From Vibrio sp. ES.051 (lineage in GTDB: Bacteria; Pseudomonadota; Gammaproteobacteria; Enterobacterales; Vibrionaceae): 64,000 bases of DNA. A program made the position numbers and the translations under genes. Where the stretch lies: positions 558,001 through 622,000 of the forward strand of contig NZ_PDJL01000003.1 in the NCBI RefSeq assembly GCF_002563795.1. Direction: 5' to 3'. The notes under the pieces were generated by a model that worked only from the letters and a program-made list of their open reading frames with translations, did not search any database and was not told where the DNA came from. Of the stretch, positions 34,541 through 44,507 are shown in pieces (positions within the stretch are counted from its first letter, which is position 1; every line of letters begins with the position of its first letter).

Positions 34541-36661
34541 GTGAAACCAATCGTAATCAAACGTGACGGCTCAAGAGCTCCGTTCAACAGGGATCGTATC
34601 CAAGCAGCAGTTGAAGCCGCAGCGGAGAGCAAAGATAAAGATGTGGCCATTTATGCACTCAATGTCGCGCTTGCTGTCGAGTTACAGCTACAAGATCACG
34701 ATGAAGTTCACATTCATGAGATTCAAGATCTAGTCGAGAATGAACTCATGCAAGGTCCTTACAAACCGCTAGCCCGTTCATACATTGAATACCGTCACGA
34801 TCGTGATATCGCCCGTGAAAAGCAAAGTGCACTCACGCGTGAAATCGAAGGTTTGATCGAAGAAAGCAATCTCGACCTCATCAATGAAAACGCGAACAAA
34901 GACGGTAAAGTTATCCCAACTCAGCGCGACCTATTAGCAGGTATCGTGGCTAAGCACTACGCGAAAACACACATTCTTCCGCGTGATGTGGTTCAAGCGC
35001 ACGAAGTGGGGGATATTCATTATCATGATTTGGATTACGCACCATTCTTCCCGATGTTTAACTGTATGCTTATCGACTTAAAAGGCATGCTTACACACGG
35101 CTTTAAAATGGGGAATGCGGAAATTGATACGCCGAAATCAATTTCAACAGCCACAGCGGTAACGGCGCAAATCATCGCGCAAGTGGCGAGCCATATTTAT
35201 GGTGGCACGACCATTAACCGTATTGATGAAGTGTTAGAGCCGTATGTGATTTCAAGCTATGAGAAGCATCTGACAATCGCAAAAGAGTGGAACATTGCAG
35301 AGCCTGAAGAGTTTGCACATGCACGTACAGAAAAAGAGTGCTATGACGCATTCCAATCATTAGAGTACGAAGTAAACACATTACACACAGCAAATGGTCA
35401 AACGCCATTCGTTACGTTTGGTTTTGGTCTTGGTACAAGTTGGGCTTCCCGTCTTATTCAGCAATCGATTTTGAAAAACCGCATTGCTGGCTTAGGCAAA
35501 AACCGTAAAACAGCCGTATTCCCTAAACTGGTCTTCGGTATAAAAAATGGCCTGAATCACAAGCCAGAAGATCCAAACTACGATATTAAGCAGTTAGCGC
35601 TTGAGTGTGCATCAAAACGTATGTATCCAGACATTCTTAACTACGACAAAGTTGTGGAAGTCACAGGGTCATTTAAAACCCCAATGGGTTGCCGTAGCTT
35701 CCTTGGTACTTACGAAGAAGATGGTGAGCTTATCCATGAAGGTCGTAATAATCTTGGTGTGGTAAGCTTGAACCTGCCACGCATCGCTCTCCGTGCCAAA
35801 GGCAGTGAAAATAAGTTCTACGAGTTACTGGATGATCGCCTACGTCTGGCCCGTAAAGCGTTGGAAACACGTATTTCGCGTCTAGAGAATGTCAAAGCGC
35901 GCGTGGCCCCAATTCTTTATATGGAAGGCGCCTGTGGAGTTCGCCTTAATGCTGATGACGCTGTGGCCGAAATCTTCAAAAATGGCCGAGCATCGATTTC
36001 TCTTGGTTACATTGGTGTACATGAGACGATTAATGCCTTGTTTGCTACAGAGGCGCACGTTTACGATGACGCAGTGTTACGAGAAAAAGCGGTTGCTATC
36101 GTGAAATACCTAAAAGAAGCGATAAACCAATGGACGGACGAAACGGGTTATGGTTTCAGCTTGTACGCAACCCCAAGTGAAAATTTATGTAGTCGTTTTT
36201 GCCGCATCGATACGAAAGAGTTTGGCTTGATCGAAGGCGTAACAGACAAAGGTTACTACACCAACAGTTTCCACTTGGACGTAGAAAAGCAAGTTAACCC
36301 CTACGACAAGATCGATTTCGAAATGCCATACCCAGACATTTCTAGTGGTGGCTTTATCTGTTACGGCGAGTTTCCGAACATGCAACGTAATGTTGAAGCG
36401 CTAGAAAACGTATGGGATTACAGCTACACCCGCGTACCTTACTACGGTACGAACACGCCAATCGATGAGTGTTACGAGTGTGGCTACACAGGCGAATTCG
36501 CATGCACAAGTAAAGGTTTTACTTGCCCAAGTTGTGGCAATCACGATTCGACAAAAGTATCGGTAACACGTCGTGTATGTGGCTACCTAGGCAGCCCAGA
36601 TGCGCGACCGTTTAACTTCGGTAAACAGGAAGAGGTTAAACGTCGAGTGAAACATCTTTAA
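34541..36661 (+). CDS. nrdD: anaerobic ribonucleoside-triphosphate reductase
   Basis: The protein has 706 residues with a GTG start behind AAGGAGA. It begins with an ATP-cone (IKRDGSRAPFNRDRIQAAVEAA). The C-terminus has the four-cysteine zinc site (CYECGYTGEF..CPSCGNHD) followed by the glycyl-radical motif RVCGYLG. It makes dNTPs from NTPs without oxygen, after NrdG generates the glycyl radical. Its own promoter carries an FNR box and NrdR-like boxes. nrdG follows after 84 bases. Confidence 0.97.
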   Translation: MKPIVIKRDGSRAPFNRDRIQAAVEAAAESKDKDVAIYALNVALAVELQLQDHDEVHIHEIQDLVENELMQGPYKPLARSYIEYRHDRDIAREKQSALTREIEGLIEESNLDLINENANKDGKVIPTQRDLLAGIVAKHYAKTHILPRDVVQAHEVGDIHYHDLDYAPFFPMFNCMLIDLKGMLTHGFKMGNAEIDTPKSISTATAVTAQIIAQVASHIYGGTTINRIDEVLEPYVISSYEKHLTIAKEWNIAEPEEFAHARTEKECYDAFQSLEYEVNTLHTANGQTPFVTFGFGLGTSWASRLIQQSILKNRIAGLGKNRKTAVFPKLVFGIKNGLNHKPEDPNYDIKQLALECASKRMYPDILNYDKVVEVTGSFKTPMGCRSFLGTYEEDGELIHEGRNNLGVVSLNLPRIALRAKGSENKFYELLDDRLRLARKALETRISRLENVKARVAPILYMEGACGVRLNADDAVAEIFKNGRASISLGYIGVHETINALFATEAHVYDDAVLREKAVAIVKYLKEAINQWTDETGYGFSLYATPSENLCSRFCRIDTKEFGLIEGVTDKGYYTNSFHLDVEKQVNPYDKIDFEMPYPDISSGGFICYGEFPNMQRNVEALENVWDYSYTRVPYYGTNTPIDECYECGYTGEFACTSKGFTCPSCGNHDSTKVSVTRRVCGYLGSPDARPFNFGKQEEVKRRVKHL

Positions 36662-36745
36662 GTTTAACGGCCACTCGAATTCATATTTTGAAATCAACCT
36701 ATTTTGGGTTGATTTTCTGTTCTAGCGATAGCAAAGAGATACCCT

Positions 36746-37216
36746 ATGAACTACCACCAATATTATCCAATTGACGTTGTGAATGGGCCGGGTACGCGCT
36801 GCACTTTATTTGTGTCGGGTTGCGTGCATCAATGCCGTGGCTGCTACAACCAGTCGACGCAGCGTTTGGACTCTGGTGTATTGTTCACGCAAGAAGCGGA
36901 AGATACGATCATTAATGATCTGAATGACACGCGCATCAAGCGCCGTGGTTTGTCTTTATCGGGCGGCGACCCGCTTCACCCTGCAAATGTGCCTCATATT
37001 CTTAAGTTAGTGAAACGAGTAAGAGAGGAATGTCCAAATAAAGATGTCTGGGTTTGGACTGGTTACACACTGGCTGAGTTAGATGACGCCCAACGAGAAG
37101 TGGTGCAATACATCGATGCTTTGATTGATGGCAAGTTTGAGCAAGACAAGAAAGACCTCAATCTGGAATGGCGCGGAAGCTCGAACCAAATCATCCATCA
37201 TTTTACTCATCTTTAA
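36746..37216 (+). CDS. nrdG: anaerobic ribonucleotide reductase activase
   Basis: The protein has 156 residues. The radical-SAM Cx3Cx2C motif is at Cys26, Cys30 and Cys33 (SGCVHQCRGCYNQ), followed by SLSGGDPLHP for SAM binding. It installs the glycyl radical on NrdD. It is co-oriented with nrdD and closed by a strong terminator. Confidence 0.97.
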   Translation: MNYHQYYPIDVVNGPGTRCTLFVSGCVHQCRGCYNQSTQRLDSGVLFTQEAEDTIINDLNDTRIKRRGLSLSGGDPLHPANVPHILKLVKRVREECPNKDVWVWTGYTLAELDDAQREVVQYIDALIDGKFEQDKKDLNLEWRGSSNQIIHHFTHL

Positions 37217-37234
37217 CTTCATTTTATGAATATG

Positions 37235-37272
37235 AAAAGGGCTCACGCGTAAGTAACGGGTGAGCCCTTTTG
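37235..37272. terminator. terminator after nrdG
   Basis: AAAAGGGCTCAC pairs with GTGAGCCCTTTT around a 13-base loop. Flanking A- and T-runs suggest it also serves the convergent MATE gene. Confidence 0.88.
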
Positions 37273-37298
37273 GTGTGAGTTCAATTATCAATGATGAG

Positions 37299-38684
37299 TT
37301 ACGCGGTCACTGAAGTATTCTCTTCAACCATATTATTGATCCAGTGTTTAGACCGAATCCGGTGTGTGGTGAGCGCACCCTTAACCATCTCTTCAACCAA
37401 CAGAGACATCAAGACAAAATGCAAAGGTAGTCCTAATATCATTCCGGTGTAATAGGTGAGTGGAATGCCGATTACCCACTGACCAAATGTATCGATAAAA
37501 ATGCTGTAGCGAATGTCAGCGCCACTTTTTAATACCCCACCAATACCTACCATATTGAACACTCTCAAAACCATACCAAGCGCCATGACTAAGCACACAT
37601 TCAGCGCCATTTCCGGATCGGTTAACGGACTCAGCTCCAATAGATGATGAATCAAGGGTGAGCTCAACCACACTAAGAAAAATAACAACATGGCTAAGAG
37701 CGTACTGGTCAATACATACCACCATGCTGTTTTTTCGGCATGGTCATACTGTTTAGCTCCAATATCGTTTCCTAATAATACTGATGCCGCCACCGCAAAG
37801 CCCATAAAACTCGACATCAATACGCCTTCAATAGGAGATAAAAGTGAGATAATGGCGAGCTCAGACACACCTAACTGACCATAAATGATGCTATAAATAA
37901 TCAAGCCGCCAGTCCACAGTGCATCATGAATCAACATTGGAAGAGAAACTCGAAAGTACTTTTGACGATGAGGTTTGAGTGTTCCTTGAGTCCAATCAAA
38001 TTTGGTTGGTAAAAGGTATGAATACCGTTTACAGAAAAAGTAAACCAAGGCCGCAGTTTGGAAAAAGCGGGAAATAAATGTCCCAACCGCCGCGCCCAAT
38101 ACACCCCATTGCGGAAAGCCAAACAAGCCGAAAATAAGAACCGCATTTAATAGGATATTAACGATGATAGCGAGCAAGCTAACATTGGTGGCCAGTTTCG
38201 TTTGTCCAACCGATCGGAGCACCGCTTCTATTGGTACCACGATCACGGTTCCAATCAAACTTAACCCAGTGACGGTTAGATAATCACCAGCGTAACGCAC
38301 ATATTCGGGATCTTCAGACATAAACGCTACGATCTGTTTATCAAAGACGACGTAAAGAGCAATAAATGGCAACGTAACCAACGTCGCGATAAACCAAGAC
38401 TGAGCGAGTGTTCTTTTAATTCCAGCAATATTACCCGCGCCATAATATTGAGATGCCAGCACACTGACGGCGCCGCATAGTCCTAGCACAACAGCGAGAT
38501 TAAAGAAAAAGATTCGATTACCCACACCAACAGCCGCCGTTGCCGATTCTCCAAGCTGGCTCACCATAAAAATATCGACGACACCTAGTAATGAAAAAAG
38601 CATGGACTGAATTGAAACAGGGAGACCAATCGCAATGAGCTTTTGCCAAAATGCTTTATTAATGTATTCGCGTGTTAAGAGCAT
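37299..38684 (-). CDS. MATE-family multidrug/cation antiporter
   Basis: The protein has 461 residues from MLLTREYINKAF, whose ATG is preceded by GAGGGGAA; 14 codons upstream are open but unsupported. About 12 hydrophobic helices in two similar halves (LIAIGLPVSIQSMLFSLLGVVDIFMV and the matching second half) identify the MATE (NorM-like) family, which exports organic cations in exchange for Na+ or H+. It is divergent from an AraC-family regulator with 120 bases between starts, which probably controls it. Confidence 0.88.
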   Translation of the reverse strand: MLLTREYINKAFWQKLIAIGLPVSIQSMLFSLLGVVDIFMVSQLGESATAAVGVGNRIFFFNLAVVLGLCGAVSVLASQYYGAGNIAGIKRTLAQSWFIATLVTLPFIALYVVFDKQIVAFMSEDPEYVRYAGDYLTVTGLSLIGTVIVVPIEAVLRSVGQTKLATNVSLLAIIVNILLNAVLIFGLFGFPQWGVLGAAVGTFISRFFQTAALVYFFCKRYSYLLPTKFDWTQGTLKPHRQKYFRVSLPMLIHDALWTGGLIIYSIIYGQLGVSELAIISLLSPIEGVLMSSFMGFAVAASVLLGNDIGAKQYDHAEKTAWWYVLTSTLLAMLLFFLVWLSSPLIHHLLELSPLTDPEMALNVCLVMALGMVLRVFNMVGIGGVLKSGADIRYSIFIDTFGQWVIGIPLTYYTGMILGLPLHFVLMSLLVEEMVKGALTTHRIRSKHWINNMVEENTSVTA

Positions 38685-38804
38685 CGCATTTCCCCTCAAA
38701 GAATAATGTGAGTAGTTTATCCACATGATCTGGCGGTGTATTTTTCAAAGACATCCAAAACCTTTGCGTAACTCTCTATTAACGCATATGTGAGCTAATG
38801 AATC

Positions 38805-39662
38805 ATGGAAGACAAACAAGAACGTTACGCCATTTCAGAGAAAACCTATCAAGAGTTGATCGATCACACACGTGTACTGGCATTGGAGGAGCGAGGCATA
38901 GTGCAATGCGGCATTGCTACCTGTCGGGATTTTTTTTCGGTATACCGTAAAAATCAGAAGAAGCACATGCTGCTTTATACCGTAAGAGGAAAAGGTTGGT
39001 TGGAAAGTGGTTCTTGCCGATATGATTTGGAGCCTGGTTCGTTAGTCACGGTGCCTGCTGGAATCGAAAATAGTTTGGGCATGGAAGAAGAGCCGTGGAA
39101 AATCGCTTGGCTTTTTCTTTCGCCTCACAAGCAGTGGTCGATGATAGATCGTGATATCAGTTATCAACTTACCCCAGCCCCTGAAGTGATGTACTCCTGT
39201 ATCCAAACCTTACTGCGTAGTATCAACCTTCCTATTGAGTATGGCGGTACCGTGGGAGCGCACAGTGTTGCTCAATTAGAATTGATGTTGAATATGCCAT
39301 TATCTGAGTCAATATCACGTAATCAATTGAAACTTCGCCGAGTGTTTGACCTTGCTCAGCGGCAACTCCATAAAGATTGGAGTGTCGACCAACTCGCATC
39401 ATTATACCCTTGTTCAGAGCCGCATTTGCACCGTCTAACTCAGCAGCAATTTGGCCGAGGGCCGATGGCGCATTTGATGCGTATGAGAATGGAATATGCG
39501 GCGAGACTCCTTCGTTCTACAGAATGGCCGATTCAGCACATCGGTGAAATAGTCGGATATCCCACCAGCGCAAACTTTAGCACTCGATTCAAAGCATGGT
39601 CGAGCATGACCCCAAGAGAATTCAGAAAAAACGGGAGGGTGGATTGGGACCGAGAGAAGTGA
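38805..39662 (+). CDS. AraC-family transcriptional regulator
   Basis: The protein has 285 residues. The N-terminal cupin-like sensing domain (LLYTVRGKGWLESGSCRYDLEPGSLVTVPAG) is of the AraC arabinose-binding type; the C-terminal two helix-turn-helices (DWSVDQLASLYPCSEPHLHR; PIQHIGEIVGYPTSANFSTR) follow. Its divergent neighbour is the MATE pump, the most likely target. Effector unknown. Confidence 0.85.
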   Translation: MEDKQERYAISEKTYQELIDHTRVLALEERGIVQCGIATCRDFFSVYRKNQKKHMLLYTVRGKGWLESGSCRYDLEPGSLVTVPAGIENSLGMEEEPWKIAWLFLSPHKQWSMIDRDISYQLTPAPEVMYSCIQTLLRSINLPIEYGGTVGAHSVAQLELMLNMPLSESISRNQLKLRRVFDLAQRQLHKDWSVDQLASLYPCSEPHLHRLTQQQFGRGPMAHLMRMRMEYAARLLRSTEWPIQHIGEIVGYPTSANFSTRFKAWSSMTPREFRKNGRVDWDREK

Positions 39663-39815
39663 ATTGTCTTTTTATGACCGCTTGAGCGTCCAGACCTCCT
39701 CAACGTCTAGGATTTGACCTTTAACCAATGAAATAAGTGAAAAATCATTTCTCCGTTTTTAACGATAGTGTTAACGTGAGGCTCGATACTTGAATTTCAA
39801 AGGGTTATGACTTTC

Positions 39816-41003
39816 ATGCTTTCTAATCTACCGACTCCCGTATTAGATCCTATTTTATCTCTATCCGTTGCATACCGTAACGATGAACGTCCAAACAAGG
39901 TTGACCTTGGAATTGGCGTATACAAGAACAGCGCTGGCGAAACGCCAATTATGAAAGCCATTCAAATGGCTCAAGATGTTGTTGTCAAAACTCAAAAAAC
40001 TAAGTCTTACGTTGGCCTTGCTGGTTGTGAAGAGTTCAACCAAAGCATGCTTGAACTCTTATTGACGGGAACGTCAGCAATGGATCGCGCCGCTGCTGTT
40101 CAAACACCGGGTGCTAGTGGTGCATTGCGTATGTTGGGAGATCTGATTAAGGTCGCGCAACCAGATACGACTGTTTGGATTTCTAATCCAAGTTATGTGA
40201 ATCATAAACCAGTGATGGAAGCGGCAGGTCTCAAGGTGAGGTTTTACCATTACTTCTCTCCGGAAACGAAACAGGTTGATACCGCACGAATGCTGGATGA
40301 TCTTGCTCAGGCAGGCCCTTCGGATGTGGTATTGCTGCATGGTTGTTGTCACAACCCAACTGGAGCAGATATTGACTTTGCAGCTTGGCAAGCGATTACC
40401 GAACTTTGTCAGAAAAATGGTTTTATGCCATTTGTTGATATTGCTTACCAAGGTTTCGGTGATGGTCTTGAACAGGATGCGAAAGGTCTTCGCTTTATGG
40501 CCGATAACGTCGAAGAAATGTTGGTCACAACATCGTGTTCAAAAAACTTTGGTTTGTATCGTGAGCGTACCGGTGCCGCAATTGTGGTGGGTAAAAATAC
40601 TCAAGATGTAACGAATGCGAAAGGTAAATTGCTCACCTTGGCACGTTCGACTTATACCATGCCGCCAGATCATGGTGCTGCTTTGGTTAAGACGATTCTC
40701 CAAGATCCCAACCTAACTTCAGTTTGGCAGCAGGAGTTAAGCGAAATGCAACAGCGTTTAGTCCATCTTCGCCACAGTTTATGTAACGAATTGAGAAACA
40801 ATCATCATACAGATCAATTCGACTTCATTGAAACTCACAAAGGGATGTTTACTGTGCTAGGGTTTAATGGAAACCAAATGGCACAACTGCGTGAAGAGTA
40901 TGGCATTTATGGTGTTGGTGATGGTCGAATTAACATCGCTGGTCTAACCGAAACACACATTCCATACGTAGCAGACGCAATTAAGAAAATATCTCAACCT
41001 TAA
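39816..41003 (+). CDS. aspartate/aromatic amino-acid aminotransferase
   Basis: The protein has 395 residues; this start places DPILSL ten residues in, exactly as in E. coli TyrB and AspC. The PLP Lys lies in SCSKNFGLY, with CCHNPTGADID and PFVDIAYQGFG as cofactor contacts. It transfers amino groups between aromatic amino acids or aspartate and 2-oxoglutarate in the cytoplasm. Sequence alone does not decide TyrB versus AspC specificity, so no symbol is given. Confidence 0.9.
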   Translation: MLSNLPTPVLDPILSLSVAYRNDERPNKVDLGIGVYKNSAGETPIMKAIQMAQDVVVKTQKTKSYVGLAGCEEFNQSMLELLLTGTSAMDRAAAVQTPGASGALRMLGDLIKVAQPDTTVWISNPSYVNHKPVMEAAGLKVRFYHYFSPETKQVDTARMLDDLAQAGPSDVVLLHGCCHNPTGADIDFAAWQAITELCQKNGFMPFVDIAYQGFGDGLEQDAKGLRFMADNVEEMLVTTSCSKNFGLYRERTGAAIVVGKNTQDVTNAKGKLLTLARSTYTMPPDHGAALVKTILQDPNLTSVWQQELSEMQQRLVHLRHSLCNELRNNHHTDQFDFIETHKGMFTVLGFNGNQMAQLREEYGIYGVGDGRINIAGLTETHIPYVADAIKKISQP

Positions 41004-41014
41004 TTGGAGTGAGG

Positions 41015-41707
41015 ATGAAAAACTGGAAATTGATTCTGCCGCTTATAATCAGTGGCAGTTTAATTGCTTGTACGTCAACTCAAACGACCACAGAACCTAT
41101 TGAACCAGAAACGCCAAAAGTCGAAGAGCCTGTAACAGTCGAACCAGTCGTTAAGCCAAAGTTAGAGCCGAAGTTAGAACCGAAGCCTGACGCTGAGTCT
41201 AATCGGGAACGAAAACCAAAACCGGTAAAACCAGTAAAACCAATCAAGGTACAAAAAACATCGGATGGCCTGTTAATTCTCGGTGCAGAAGAGTGGGTTT
41301 ACGTTTCTGAAATTGGTCACACGTTCAAAGCAAGAGTAGATACTGGCGCAACAACCTCGTCGATCAGCGCCACAGATATTGTGCCGTTTGAACGCGATGG
41401 TAAAGATTGGGTTCAGTTTAAAATTGATTTCAACGGGAAAACGACCAAAGAGTTTAAAATCCTCGTCGAGCGCTGGACAAAAATAAAGCAATCATCGTCG
41501 AAAGATAAAGATGTTGATAAACGTGCCGTTGTAAAGGTTTACATTACTGTGGGTGATCACAAAGAGAGAACGGAATTTACACTTGCAGAGCGTGGGCATA
41601 TGAAGTTTCCAATCTTGTTAGGCCGAAGTTTTTTCAGAGACATCGCAATCGTCGATGTATCTAAGCAATATGTTCAAGATAAACCAACGAACTCGAGCCA
41701 GAAATAA
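41015..41707 (+). CDS. RimK-associated protease-like lipoprotein
   Basis: The protein has 230 residues from the ATG after GGAGTGAGG. The lipobox LIAC (cleavage before Cys ~19) shows a lipoprotein. A long Pro/Glu/Lys-rich linker (residues ~25-80, with repeated EPKLEPK and KPVKP units) leads to a domain with ARVDTGATTSS and a late LLGRSFF, resembling the PF05618 putative zinc/aspartic-type protease found near RimK ligases. RimK is not nearby. It may act on peptidoglycan-linked or envelope peptides; unproven. Confidence 0.78.
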   Translation: MKNWKLILPLIISGSLIACTSTQTTTEPIEPETPKVEEPVTVEPVVKPKLEPKLEPKPDAESNRERKPKPVKPVKPIKVQKTSDGLLILGAEEWVYVSEIGHTFKARVDTGATTSSISATDIVPFERDGKDWVQFKIDFNGKTTKEFKILVERWTKIKQSSSKDKDVDKRAVVKVYITVGDHKERTEFTLAERGHMKFPILLGRSFFRDIAIVDVSKQYVQDKPTNSSQK

Positions 41708-41730
41708 CAATACAGCCTAACCAGTTAAAC

Positions 41731-41766
41731 AAAAAAATGGCCTCCATGTTGAGGGCCATTTTTTAT
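41731..41766. terminator. terminator between the protease-like gene and the barrel protein
   Basis: AAAAAATGGCC and GGCCATTTTTT form a stem with long A/T tails on both sides, between two convergent genes. Confidence 0.87.
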
Positions 41767-41782
41767 TTTGAAATCGATTTAA

Positions 41783-42319
41783 TTAGAATGCAAACCGTGC
41801 AGACATCACTAACTGTTGCCCGTAAACACCATTATTTTTGAAGTCGACACCCAGTGATAATTGCTGAGTTGAATGGAATCGAGCGCCAACATTATAAACG
41901 GTGTTGGTATCGTCATTATCCATTATTTGGCCAAGACGCGCATGCAACTCCACATTTTGCAAAAACCAAATACGGGTACCGATGTTAACTTCTGTGCGCC
42001 ATTCTTCTCCGATTTTATCGTTACCACTTTCTTTAATATTGTGCACTAACATTTGGCCATAAATATCAGCAAACTGACCAGCAGGGCCATTAAATCCGAT
42101 ACCACCAGCGATGTCCCAGTCGCCACTGAACTCACTGTCTGCACGACCAATAAAATGCGTATTTTCGGTAAAGTAGGTTGTGAACTCGCCCCCAAACGTA
42201 CCTGGGCTTGTACCCATGCGGAATTCCATCGTGTTGTAGTTGAAATTATTTGCATGTGCGGAAAGTGGCAAAACAGCGCACAAACCAAAGGCTGCAACCT
42301 TTAGAGCTTTACCTAGCAT
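41783..42319 (-). CDS. small outer-membrane beta-barrel-like protein
   Basis: The protein has 178 residues from MLGKALKVAAFGLC, opening a signal peptide cleaved near AHA-N (~22). The rest alternates polar and hydrophobic strands (TMEFRMGTSPG, WRTEVNIGTRIWFL, YNVGARFHSTQQLSLGVDF) and ends in Phe, a hallmark of outer-membrane barrels assembled by BAM. About eight strands would fit the length. Function unknown. The reverse-strand open frame extends upstream to a GTG in a terminator hairpin, which is not used here. Confidence 0.7.
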   Translation of the reverse strand: MLGKALKVAAFGLCAVLPLSAHANNFNYNTMEFRMGTSPGTFGGEFTTYFTENTHFIGRADSEFSGDWDIAGGIGFNGPAGQFADIYGQMLVHNIKESGNDKIGEEWRTEVNIGTRIWFLQNVELHARLGQIMDNDDTNTVYNVGARFHSTQQLSLGVDFKNNGVYGQQLVMSARFAF

Positions 42320-42350
42320 GGTGTCTCCGGGCAAGATGGTTAAAACGAAC

Positions 42351-42384
42351 AAAAAAGTGGTCAGCAAGAAGCAGACCACTTTTT
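42351..42384 (-). terminator. intrinsic terminator after the YgiW-like gene
   Basis: AAAAAAGTGGTC pairs with GACCACTTTT. Read in reverse it ends in a T-run and lies 88 bases beyond the stop of the upstream gene. Confidence 0.8.
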
Positions 42385-42471
42385 ACAAAGTATCATTTAA
42401 TTCACTTGTCGTCACCAAACAATCTAGGTAGTGCGGTTGTCTTTGGTTGGAATTGGGAGCCGATATTCCTT

Positions 42472-42840
42472 TTATAAGACAACCAATTTTTCTACTTCTA
42501 TTTCTGGCTTACTGCCTCCTTCAAGCTCACCAAAGAGGCGAACTTTGGTGGTGTGATCAATCGGTGAAGTGAGACGAATATCGTCATCGAGTTCAACCAT
42601 GATCTCGCCAGAACCATCACTAAAAATAAAGGTGTCCGCACGTACCTGACGTAATAAATTACCTTCTACGATCACATCTTTTTCAGTAAACATCCCAGAG
42701 TCTTGGAGCAAAGTGTCGAGTTTTTCTACAGAAACTGGGCCGTTAAATTGAAAGCTGGACTGACTGTGATCCTTGGCATTAGCGATAAAAGGTGTCATCA
42801 CTAATGCTGCAATGGTGGCGATAATAGTGTTCTTTTTCAT
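42472..42840 (-). CDS. YgiW/YdeI-family periplasmic OB-fold protein
   Basis: The protein has 122 residues with a signal peptide (cleavage near ANA-K, ~22). The body (FNGPVSVEKLDTLLQD, DVIVEGNLLRQV, FIFSDGSGEIMVELDDD, KVRLFGELEGG) is the BOF/OB-fold family of YgiW, YdeI and related stress proteins. These bind small cationic or anionic ligands and help tolerate oxidative stress or metals in enterobacteria. No neighbour clarifies its role. Confidence 0.85.
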   Translation of the reverse strand: MKKNTIIATIAALVMTPFIANAKDHSQSSFQFNGPVSVEKLDTLLQDSGMFTEKDVIVEGNLLRQVRADTFIFSDGSGEIMVELDDDIRLTSPIDHTTKVRLFGELEGGSKPEIEVEKLVVL

Positions 42841-42999
42841 GTCTAACTCCTATCAGTAGGTTTGTTTTGATAATGCTATTAAAACAAAGCCTGTTTGAAC
42901 CAATCATGATTCCCTTATTCATATTCGATTCATTCGCTTGAGTATGGGGTAATGATAACGTTATGATTGCCCATCTTCTTTTACTCTTTACAAATGTTC

Positions 43000-44451
43000 A
43001 TGAAAACAGCGATCCCATCTTTAATGGTCCAAGGCTCTACCTCAGACGCCGGAAAAAGTGTACTTGTGGCAGGTTTATGCCGTGTATTAACAAGAAGAGG
43101 GATAAACGTTGCCCCATTCAAACCACAAAATATGGCATTGAATAGTGCGGTAACCAAAGATGGTGGCGAAATAGGGCGCGCCCAGGCTGTTCAGGCACAA
43201 GCATGTAATATCGAGCCGACAGTGCATATGAATCCGGTCCTTATTAAACCAAATAGCGACACCGGAGCTCAAATCATTTTGCAAGGTAAAGCGATTTCTA
43301 ATATGGATGCGGCTGGTTTTCATGATTATAAGAAAGTCGCGATGGATACAGTGTTAGACTCTTTTTCACAACTGACGCAAGAGTTTGATTCAGTAATGAT
43401 TGAAGGGGCGGGTAGCCCTGCGGAAATCAATTTAAGAGAAGGTGATATTGCCAACATGGGGTTTGCGGAAGCCGCTGATGTACCGGTGATCATTGTGGCT
43501 GATATTGATCGAGGAGGCGTTTTCGCGCACTTGTACGGCACATTAGAGCTGTTGTCGAAAACAGAGCAGGCCAGAGTAAAAGGTTTCGTCATTAATCGAT
43601 TCCGTGGGGATATTCGTTTATTGCAATCTGGTCTTGATTGGCTGGAAGACAAAACAGGTAAACCAGTATTAGGTGTCTTACCTTATCTGCACGGACTGAA
43701 CTTAGAGGCTGAGGACGCAATAACAACGCACCAAGCATTGGCCTCGGAAGTCAAATTGAACGTCGTGGTTCCGGTACTAACACGTATCAGTAACCACACG
43801 GACTTTGATGTGCTGCGCCTCAATCCTGACATCAATCTACGTTACGTTGGTAAAGGGGAAAGAATTGATAAAGCTGATTTGGTTATTTTGCCCGGAACAA
43901 AATCCGTAAGAGACGATTTGGAATACTTAAAAAGCCAAGGTTGGGATAAAGACATCCAACGTCATCTTCGTCTTGGTGGGAAAGTGCTTGGTATTTGTGG
44001 TGGTTACCAAATGTTAGGGAAAAGTATTGATGATCCAGACGGAGTTGAAGGTAAGCCTGGCTCAAGTGAAGGTCTAGGGCTATTGAACGTCCATACGGTG
44101 CTGACAGGCACTAAACAAGTCACTCAAATTGAAGCCTTGCTGCGCCTTAATAATCAAGACGCTAAAGTTAAAGGCTATGAGATTCATGTGGGTAGGAGTC
44201 AAGTATTTGATGAGCAACCACTGAAGTTAAACGCTGGGGAATGTGATGGTGCCATTAGTGAGTGTCGGCAAGTTATGGGCACTTATTTACACGGTTTCTT
44301 GGATCAAGTAGAAGCGTTAAATCTTATTACTGAGTGGGCAAATGGTATACAAGTTCAACAACAAGACGTTGAAGCACTTAAAGAGTTGGGAATTAATCGC
44401 ATTGCGGATGCGATAGAACAACACATGAATCTTGACTTTCTGTTTAAATAA
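43000..44451 (+). CDS. cobQ: cobyric acid synthase
   Basis: The protein has 483 residues from this ATG, which gives [20 protein letters not shown] like known CobQ starts; earlier in-frame ATG (42994) and TTG (42967) starts are possible. The N-terminal P-loop-like ATP-binding domain and a C-terminal glutamine amidotransferase domain with the nucleophile Cys in GICGGYQML and His in GTYLHGFLD are present. It amidates adenosyl-cobyrinic acid a,c-diamide at four carboxyls. No other cobalamin gene is nearby. It lies 56 bases before modA. Confidence 0.93.
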   Translation: MKTAIPSLMVQGSTSDAGKSVLVAGLCRVLTRRGINVAPFKPQNMALNSAVTKDGGEIGRAQAVQAQACNIEPTVHMNPVLIKPNSDTGAQIILQGKAISNMDAAGFHDYKKVAMDTVLDSFSQLTQEFDSVMIEGAGSPAEINLREGDIANMGFAEAADVPVIIVADIDRGGVFAHLYGTLELLSKTEQARVKGFVINRFRGDIRLLQSGLDWLEDKTGKPVLGVLPYLHGLNLEAEDAITTHQALASEVKLNVVVPVLTRISNHTDFDVLRLNPDINLRYVGKGERIDKADLVILPGTKSVRDDLEYLKSQGWDKDIQRHLRLGGKVLGICGGYQMLGKSIDDPDGVEGKPGSSEGLGLLNVHTVLTGTKQVTQIEALLRLNNQDAKVKGYEIHVGRSQVFDEQPLKLNAGECDGAISECRQVMGTYLHGFLDQVEALNLITEWANGIQVQQQDVEALKELGINRIADAIEQHMNLDFLFK

Positions 44452-44507
44452 TACCTTAACCAATTGATCCTAAACGTATTTTTCTCATCTTGTTCTGGAG
44501 TGTACCT